Shown here one piece after another: positions 56,901 to 64,000 of a DNA stretch of 64,000 nucleotides (the first letter of the stretch is position 1; every line of letters starts with the position of its first letter). This DNA comes from Henricia sp. BOLD:AAB3569 (Eukaryota > Echinodermata > Asteroidea > Spinulosida > Echinasteridae), in contig JBBELK010000003.1 in assembly GCA_037783545.1 (NCBI GenBank), positions 2,790,001 to 2,854,000 of the forward strand, in the 5' to 3' direction. The position numbers and the translations under genes were made by a program. Under the pieces are notes generated by a model. The model had not been told where the DNA came from and searched no databases. It saw only the letters and a list, made by a program, of their open reading frames with translations.

Positions 56901-59900
56901 GTGGGATATTGAAGCAAGTGGCAGTCAAGCAAAGGTGAGATTTGTATAGACTCTTTGCGCCGGCGGCCATATTTGAGAGCAGGTTTTCTTATTTACATGA
57001 TGTTGCAATCATGATGTTGTCAATAGACAACAGTTTCTTTTAGGCCTCATTTAAGGCCAGTCTCCACGAGCCAACATTTGTTAACCAACAAGGGCCAACA
57101 CGTGTCTGACGATGTCGGCCGACCAAAAGTTGGATGGTGTGGACGTCACTCCAGACAACGCCCAACATCATCCTACAAGTTGGTTCATGTTCGAGCATGT
57201 TCCTATCGCCCGACTTTGTTGGAGCTTGTTGGAGAAACGGGCCAATAACAGATTAGAACGCCTGTCATGTTATAGGCAGCAACCAACTGCGGTCGAGATA
57301 TGCTGGAACATGTTGGTTCGCGCGGTCAAGCACAACCGCTCAACAAGTTCCAACTTCATATTGGTCCTTGTTGGCCAACAAATGTTGGCTCGTGTAGACG
57401 GCCCTTTAGATTTCGTAGATGCCTGTTAGTGTTTATTATAACAAAAATGAGCTTCGATAACTTGAAAGTTCCGGCTTTTAATGAAATACACACCATTTGT
57501 AATGAAGCCCAAATTACATCTGCAATTTCGTTTCATGTTTTTACTTCTTACTTTCCCTTTTGTTTCTCATTTCATTGTTACCTTTCTTTGTTTTCGTAAT
57601 TGTCTTCAAGGTTTCCAGCTCTGTAGCCCTGGAGAGCAAGGGTCACCCCAAGTTCACGTCAGGTCACTGGAACCCCCATCACAACAACACGCAGGCTGCT
57701 ACAGCCAATGACACCACGATACGAGGCTGGGATCTCAGAACAATGAAGTCAGTTTTCTTAACATTTAAGGGGTTGTCAATATTTTTACGGAACTACAAAG
57801 CATGGGGAGGGGCGTCGAGGGCCGTGTACGATTTTACATGCACTGTAAAATGTTGACATTTAACGGTAGTGACGAAAATATTGATAAGTAGTATTTGGGG
57901 GAGGGGGGAGAGTCTTGAAAAATACTACGCTCTGTAGAACTGTGAAAATGTTGACAACCTTGGACAGCCCCAAATCAAATCCTAACCGCGGGAAAAAAAA
58001 TGCTACCATCATAAAATGATAAAACAAATTTTATGCAGATCTAGTCCAATTGACCATTCTCACAGACGCCATCTTTGTAGGAAAAATGCTACTGCGTATT
58101 AAACGCCATCAAGTACGCGCACGCACACTCTGGAAAATGTTCAAAATTTGCTCAAAATTTGTTCAAAATACGGCGCAGCCGATGCGCGTCACAAAAAATT
58201 ATGCCCAAGATATTGATGCATGTGACAATTTGTAGGAAGTGACGTCATTTGAGAGCGATCAATTCATTTCAAAACTTAGCAGCAGAATCGAAACGTTATA
58301 AAAGAAGGATTCTTGGGAATCAAGACATCAGAAAAATGCATATGAAACCAAAAAAATGTTCGAGAATGGTCATCAATGTGTCAGTAGTAAGAGAATGTCC
58401 TTTTATATCCAACTAATATATAATCCTTCCAAAAAGTTTACACTACTTACAATAAGTTAGGGATATTGGGTTTTTTTTCCTTCAAATGACTGTTTTCACC
58501 TATTCCTGTGACAATGTCTGTCATGCAGATACAATTGTCTAATCATATACAAAATCATTCAAGCGGAATGCATACCCTCAATAAAATATCTGCGTGCACC
58601 CCACAATATCCCTAACTTATTGTGAGTAGTGTGCATTACGCTATTCTCCAGCAGTTTAGAAGACAAGTTTGTCAAAACTTAGCTTTGGCATGCGAATTAC
58701 TGACTTTGGCTGTGGCTATGGCTGTTGCTATGCTGTTGCTATGGGCGAACAATAGCAGTCCTTAGCAACAGCCAAAGCCAGTAATTTGAATGCAGCATTT
58801 CTTTCTACTTTTTGTATTCCCAGACAGAGCTACACGATTGAGAATGCCCATGGCCAGTTAGTCCGGCACCTAGACTTCAATCCAAACAAGCAGTACTACC
58901 TTGCAAGCTGTGGCGACGACTGTAAGGTGAAATTCTGGGACATCAGGAACACGGAATCCCCCGTGTTAACGCTTACGGATCACTCGCATTGGTGAGAGCT
59001 TGTAAAAGGCTAGCTGTGGTCAAATGGTGGTCTTACATTGGGCTGCAATGAACCAAAATTTTAGTTCATGAGTTGACAAGATTAACACTTATTCAAAGTG
59101 TAACAAACACCACATGGATTTATTTCCGTCCAAAATGGTATTTTTGTCCAAGACTATAAGAAATTAATAACTGGAGGTAGTTTTAAAAAAAAAGGTGTGC
59201 ATACATATTTTATCTGAACCATTTGCATCAATTTTTCAGGGTGTGGAGCGTCAGATATAATCAGTTTCACGACCAGTTAGTCTTGTCTTCAAGCAGCGAC
59301 AGCAGGGTCATTCTAAACAACACCGCGTCCATCTCCTCGGAACCGTTCGGCCATCTTGACGAAGATGAAGAGGACAGTGATAAAGACGAACAAGAGACAA
59401 AGTAGGCATTGTCCGAATTCAAATAACTTTTAGGAGTACAATTTTCTTAAAATATTAGTTCCTGATCTCCCAAATAACCCCAGAAGTGCAGGAGCTTAGG
59501 GAGGCACTTCAGGCATAGTGGCACACCCTGCCTCAGCAGCTCCTATGGAGGCTAGTGCAGTCAGTCTTGACATAAGAAGAGGTTGCATATGTCACTGACC
59601 GATAAAATGTGTTACACCTCTTATCCTCAATCTTTTGGTCATAATATAATAGCCAGTATTACTGAACGCATGAGGGCGCTCGAACTAGCAACTTTGGGGA
59701 AAATGGCCATAGCTGACAGTGAAAAATTGGGAATATAGCGCGTGCGCAGAGCGCGGGCCCGTGATGCGGGCACAGATTTCCATTAAAAGTAAACGTTTGG
59801 AAGGCGCATTTTGTGTTCGCACATAATGCGCGATTGGCACAGGCCACTTGACAGCGCCCTCGCGCGTTCAGGAATACGGGCTATTTGCGTTTTTAAAAAA

Positions 59901-60216
59901 AAATGGTATACATATGTCTGTTTTAAACAAATTTACTAAAAGTATGCCTGTGTGCAAAAATATAGCATACACAACACTCTGGTTGGAATTTGCTGGTATT
60001 TTAAATGTTTACAGAATTTCTCTTTCTCTTTTTAATTTTAGGGCCAAAGAGCCAATGAAGGACGGCCTGATAGCGGATTATGAAGAGCATGAGGACAGCG
60101 TGTATGCCGTGGAATGGTCGACCGTGGACCCGTGGCTGTTTGCTTCACTCAGTTACGATGGCAGACTGGTTATCAATAGGGTTCCCAAAGCCGAAAAATA
60201 TAAGATACTTTTATGA
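53964..60216 (+). CDS. EIPR1: EARP and GARP complex-interacting protein 1 (TSSC1), WD40 protein, 9 exons, 388 aa
   Basis: Exons: 53964-54005, 54824-54907, 54994-55126, 56137-56302, 56835-56934, 57611-57747, 58824-58991, 59240-59401, 60042-60216 (stop TGA). Total 1167 bp, 388 codons plus stop, against 387 aa in human. The start [14 protein letters not shown] is identical to the human N-terminus as known for the family. Conserved WD40 blades follow: [82 protein letters not shown], and [18 protein letters not shown] with the C-terminus [16 protein letters not shown] blade propeller of this type binds the GARP and EARP tethers and acts in endosome-to-TGN and dense-core-vesicle traffic (family knowledge). 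Exon 4 holds a Ser/Asp-rich loop and exon 8 an acidic loop ([12 protein letters not shown]); both are variable in the family. Confidence 0.97.
54395..54665. repeat. AAGCAACATTTGCGACAAAA repeat, inverted pair in EIPR1 intron 1
   Basis: Minus-oriented 54395-54545 (AGAAATGCAACATTTGCGAC when reversed; ACAAAATGACGCGGCGAGC) then plus-oriented 54556-54665. Together with the copy at 53815 it flanks EIPR1 exon 1. Confidence 0.65.
55275..55857. mobile_element. TTTAAAGGTAGAACACATGA element, copy 3 (full length)
   Basis: 583 bp with clear ends TTTAAAGGTAGAACACATGA and CATGTATACTACCTTTAAA. The central minisatellite of about 17-bp ACCACTTCGCCCAAAA units lies at 55475-55640 and switches strand near 55570. 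EIPR1 intron 3. Confidence 0.75.
56440..56757. mobile_element. MITE of the AGGAGCGTG family, copy 4
   Basis: GGATTTCGTTCTAACCTAAC, CCCCAAAATACTGTCTATGG, CAATTTGGATGTGGAAGCAA, GTGGACACGCTCCTTTAA in the order of copy 3. EIPR1 intron 4, ending 77 bp before exon 5. Confidence 0.7.
57053..57412. mobile_element. Foldback MITE, GAGCCAACATTTGTTGGCC
   Basis: AAGGCCAGTCTCCACGAGCC on the left, GGCTCGTGTAGACGGCCCTTT on the right (in part); many internal GTTGG(A/T/C) units in both directions. EIPR1 intron 5. A loosely similar G/TTGTTCAAG-rich piece lies at 17611-17890. Confidence 0.65.
57766..57971. mobile_element. MITE, GTTGTCAACATTTT family, copy 3
   Basis: Same family (GGGGTTGTCAATATTTTTAC, GACAACCTTGGACAGCCCC). 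In EIPR1 intron 6, beginning 18 bp downstream of the exon 6 donor. Confidence 0.8.
58433..58633. mobile_element. Foldback MITE, CAATAAGTTAGGGATATTGG
   Basis: ACACTACTTACAATAAGTTA and GGGATATTGGG, with CCACAATATCCCTAACTTAT and TGAGTAGTGTG on the far side. EIPR1 intron 6. Single copy. Confidence 0.7.
58688..58796. mobile_element. Foldback MITE, GGCTGCATCCGAA family, copy 3
   Basis: GCATGCGAATTACTGACTTT and AGCCAGTAATTTGAATGCAGC ends (shown in part). It ends 27 bp before EIPR1 exon 7, inside the branch-point and polypyrimidine zone. Confidence 0.75.
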
Positions 60217-60346
60217 AAAATATTATACAGTAGAAATTTATTGCAAATTTAATGAAAATTTGTATTTTCCTTGGTTTTATTAATCAATATGAGCCGCAGT
60301 TCCTAATTTAAACTTAACATGATGACGCAACATGGGCTATCTATAT

Positions 60347-60549
60347 CAGGGTTGTAGTCAAGGCTATCACAAGACTTCACAAGTCCACCACAAGTCCCTG
60401 GGTCTTAATTCAAGTCACAAGCTATTCAAATGACTCCAACAAAGGCATTTTTGTGTGCGTGTTCATCCTTTGCTTCTTGTTACTGGACTTGGCACGGACT
60501 TGTGATTTTATCGGCTATGGACTTGTGATGGACTCGACTATAACCGTGG
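60347..60549. mobile_element. MITE, GTAGTCGAGTCCATCACAAG family, copy 3
   Basis: GGGTTGTAGTCAAGGCTATC and TTGTGATGGACTCGACTATA ends, GGTCTTAATTCAAGTCACAAG inside as in copy 2. It lies 130 bp after the EIPR1 stop. Confidence 0.75.
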
Positions 60550-60555
60550 TCTATT

Positions 60556-60692
60556 CACCCACCCCCACCACCCACCCCCACCCCCCACCCCCACCCCCCA
60601 CCCCCACCCCCACCCCACCCCACCCCACCCCACCCCCACCCCCACCCCCACCCCACCCCCACCCCCACCCCCACCCCACCCCCACCCAACCC
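60556..60692. repeat. (CCCCCA)n microsatellite
   Basis: About 135 bp of CCCCA/CCCCCA on the plus strand, so G-rich on the minus strand and able in principle to form G-quadruplexes. Lies 340 bp after EIPR1. Confidence 0.95.
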
Positions 60693-61404
60693 TAAACTGC
60701 CGTTTGAATTCTTTTTTATACCTTTTTCTGTGTACATGATAATGAAATATTAAAATGAACTCGTACTCAAAAACTGTACATTCTATTTATGAACTGTAAA
60801 TACAGGTACAAATTGTTATTGTCAAAAAAATAAGATTGAATTCATAGAAATATGACGATGAAAATAAAAATGGATAATTTTGAAGTTACTCGTGTTCAAG
60901 TGTGACATTGATAAACCACCCTCACCCTTCCTGGAAGTGTAATGTATGAATTCTTATGAACATTTATATTTTATAAATTTCCCTTTCATCCTGATTTTTT
61001 GGGCGAGACACTTGAAAACTAATAACCAGCAAATCAAAAACATCCATTTAAGTTCTAAACTCTGTTCTCTTGTGTTTTACATTACTTTTTAGTAGTGTGT
61101 ATTTAAATGTTTATAATCTGAAAATAAGTTATCATTTCTAGTAAATTCCACCAAATTAAAACAATTTTGAAAGACAATTGTGACCCGTCTGGTCTCGGCG
61201 GCCCAAACTGATTCTGCGCAATTTGAAGTTGCTATGTGTTTGTATGTGGGTGGGAGTTAGTGAATGATATGTACAGACAATATGAATATTCAAATCACTT
61301 AAACCAATCAAAAGCAAGGACTATCTCAAAAACCAACTGCATGGGAGGGAATTTTTGAAACCCCGCCTAATCACCATGTAAAATAAATAACATAGGATGA
61401 GAAA

Positions 61405-61490
61405 AAAATATCGTCCTTGTTGGCATTCGAACCCGACACCTCTAACATAAAGGACAGATGCTCTATCAGCTGAGCTACGAGAGGCACAGT
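61405..61490 (-). repeat. tRNA-like SINE head, minus strand
   Basis: Reverse complement CTCGTAGCTCAGCTGATAGA, GAGCATCTGTCC, GGGTTCGAATGCC. The anticodon stem cannot be closed and the loop is out of register, so not a functional tRNA. Confidence 0.5.
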
Positions 61491-64000
61491 GGTATAAATT
61501 CTCGGGTTTTCGGAACGAGCTTAACTTTTTTTCTAGTATTTTTCCATCGACCGTACGATGCTGATGATAAAATAAAAGAAAAACTAATGTTTCAGATCAA
61601 GGAGGTTCTGCTAAAAAAGTCTTACAAATTTCTCACAAAATTTTGGGGAGAAATTTAGCACGAAAGTAAAGATCAGTATTAGTAGAGTTAAAAGTTGACC
61701 AATGCGGATGCGTTATGTATAGTTATCTGAAGATCTTAAATTTCAACAATTCATATTTAAGAATTTTCAACGGCATTCAAACATCTGCGTTTGTTCATCA
61801 CAAAAGTTCAATCTCATAAAACAACACAAATGTCACCATGATATACGTGTGATGTCGTACAAAGTCAAATAAGCTTGTACGGGAAAAAGTCGTGTATCAT
61901 TTTAAAAAGTAGGACTGCAATGCCAGTGTGTTCACTTTGAGTAGGCAATAAGTTCTGCATATTGTCACCAGCTTCACCAGAGACTACAAAATCTGGACCA
62001 GGTTTACTTTGCGGGGAGGGAGCGAAGTGTACGGGACGAGCCCAGGCGCTTGTTTAGTTGGCCTCTGTGCCCTTCCAACTATTCCAACTATTTTAGACTC
62101 GCAGACCCAACTCCAAATATGACCGCGGGACTCCGTCTTCGGACCGAGCTGGCATTTTTACTTCTGTGCAGCGGGACATGTGGGTCTTTTTAAAGATCAG
62201 AAGTTGTGGTCTGAGTTACTTGGAGCACCACAGTCCTTGAGTTTGAAATGAGGAAAAGGGGGCTTTTATGACACCCCACCCCCACGTACACACCCAAGTA
62301 ATTATTTTTGGCCTGGTTTGGCCTACCAAAAATCCGCCCAAGGTTTATCGATAAGTGTAACATTTAAATATTCATTAAGCCAAAGATAAAGTCCTTTGAA
62401 AAGATTTCTAGTCATGATTGAAAAATAAAATCAGAACTATTAGATCCTGTATTTATGAAATTATTGTGACTAAATAAATGACTGTAATTATATATTTATT
62501 TGTTGATCTTTATTTATTGATTGATTTATTTGTATTTGTTTATTTTGAGAAAAATGCCAAACTGTCGTCAAACACTTTTGATGGGAATAAATGTTTTGAC
62601 CACGGGGGTGGGGCTATTTTTAATCTGAATTTTACAAAAAGGAAAAAGTAAAGCCACTAATTAAAACTGTATAAAAAAGTGCATACTTGAGAAAAGAAGA
62701 AAAACATTAAAAATAAATAACTGCCTTCAGGAAACGTTTGCTGCTTGAATCTCTGAAAACCCGGGCTGACTAAAAAATTAGTAGTTAATTGATCAAAAAC
62801 TAATCACAATAATTTTAACAAAATTTGTTTCCTTGCAACCCATTCTCGTGATGAATGTAAAATATAATGTAAATTGATAAAGAACAAAATCCGGTTTTTA
62901 GTTTTGTTTCATGTTTCTTCCTCTTCCCCGGCATTCTTTAGTTTGAAAATAATAGTTTTTAAACGAGGAAGAGAAAGGAGTGCCAAAATTATTTATAGTA
63001 TTCCACACAAAGTTAATAATGTTTCAGTTTCTGTGCGCATTTTTTGTTTGTTTCCCTAAAAAGCACACGACAAAGAAGTTTTGGAAAATGGTTCTGAGCA
63101 TGCGCACTAACTTATGGGCGCATATTAAAGTTTGACGAAACTAGCGAAGGTCAAAAAATCCCGCGTGGACTTTCTTTGGGCTTTGGAGCTGTTTTGCAAG
63201 GAAATACTACTCCAAATTTCGAGGAACCACGGGCCTGACGACTCTGAAGTTTAAGGTGGGTACACTTATTGTCCAGTGTAAATTTTTTGTCACATTTACG
63301 GGGTTTTCTTGGGAGTTTTCGGGGGTGAACAAAACGCATGGCAAAGTTTTTGTGTACGCCCGAGCCGAAGGAGTGCACGTAATAATATATTAATGGTATT
63401 CTGTGCATGTGGCCGTGGTCAGGAAACTTTTTGAGTTTAGTAGGCCTACTCTGCGCAACACTTTTTAAAAGTGGCACAAATCACATTTTTAGGGTATTTG
63501 GTTCTATGAAACCTACACAGGTGTGTTGTATGTTAACTGTATGGCATTCGTAGTTATCATGTTCTAATAGAGTGGGATTTTAGTTGCATTTATGCCGATG
63601 CAAAAGCTTGCTTCTTTGATTTTTTTGTGTCCACTTTCTATCCTCCATTGGTGAGGATGATACCATTGCGCCCCGGGGGTGTTCATAATATCAGGTTTTA
63701 AGCGGGCTCATTTGTATACACAACAACTGCATGAAATTTACAAATATTCCATCGCAAGTTATCAAAGGAGTAAAAAACGGTGAAACAAATATTATTTATA
63801 ATGGTATTATTGAAGTTTTGAATGATAAAATTGGAAAGTTAGTTTAGTAAAGCTTCGGCCCCTCCCAAGTTTCTTCAGGAACTTTTTATTGGATCCCTTG
63901 AATATTTAATGCGTGGAATATTTCCACTAAATCAAGTTTGTACTAACTTTTGTGGTATTGCCTAATGTATGCCATTTTCTCAACCTAAAATATGAATATT
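61491..64000. other. Terminal stretch with no gene recognised
   Basis: Mostly AT-rich. No conserved frame, SINE head or large foldback seen. A GAGCATGCGCACTAAC motif at 63096 resembles the satellite AGCATGCGCACAAGTC but stands alone. A promoter or UTR of a gene beyond the window cannot be excluded. Confidence 0.35.

Noticed and set aside
60453..60737. Pro/Thr-rich and Gly-rich frames
   Set aside because: Translation of the (CCCCCA)n microsatellite.
63151..63477. 108-codon minus-strand frame near the window end
   Set aside because: No recognised motif, no splice context and low-complexity composition.

Overview
Eukaryotic nuclear DNA from an invertebrate deuterostome. The four genes have vertebrate-like proteins split by many GT-AG introns, and the non-coding DNA is AT-rich, full of TACATGTA-type motifs, tRNA-derived SINEs and foldback MITEs. 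An echinoderm, or possibly a hemichordate, fits best. This is an inference; nothing in the window names a species.

Four complete protein-coding genes can be assembled exon by exon, each with matching splice phases and an intact start and stop. (1) NRBP1, minus strand, 29390 to 3162, 14 coding exons, 499 aa, a pseudokinase adaptor. (2) PEX13, plus strand, 35079 to 38739, 4 exons, 482 aa, peroxisomal import pore with an SH3 domain. (3) TRAPPC12, minus strand, 50666 to 41290, 11 exons, 825 aa, TRAPPIII subunit with a TPR C-terminus. (4) EIPR1 (TSSC1), plus strand, 53964 to 60216, 9 exons, 388 aa, WD40 partner of the GARP and EARP tethering complexes. NRBP1/PEX13 and TRAPPC12/EIPR1 are divergent pairs; PEX13/TRAPPC12 is convergent. 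TRAPPC12 and EIPR1 are also head-to-head neighbours in human, and all four human orthologues lie on chromosome arm 2p, so the window looks like a piece of an old linkage group.

Layout: 1-3161, foldback elements downstream of NRBP1. 3162-29390, NRBP1, whose introns hold dozens of MITEs, including a palindrome of about 910 bp that carries an exon-like ORF on both arms. 29391-35078, the NRBP1/PEX13 spacer with a SINE and a ten-unit 294-bp satellite that has a higher-order pattern. 35079-38739, PEX13. 38740-41289, intergenic MITEs. 41290-50666, TRAPPC12, with a Tc1-type element whose end has been amplified into eight exact 97-bp units. 50667-53963, the divergent spacer with a SINE, a GARAAG minisatellite and a SINE broken by two nested insertions. 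53964-60216, EIPR1. 60217-64000, no gene recognised.

Three of the genes act in membrane and organelle trafficking (PEX13, TRAPPC12, EIPR1). The most unusual content is the density and variety of foldback DNA: more than 20 families or singletons, often nested, several within 30 bp of splice sites. No virus, toxin, CRISPR or bacterial feature was seen.
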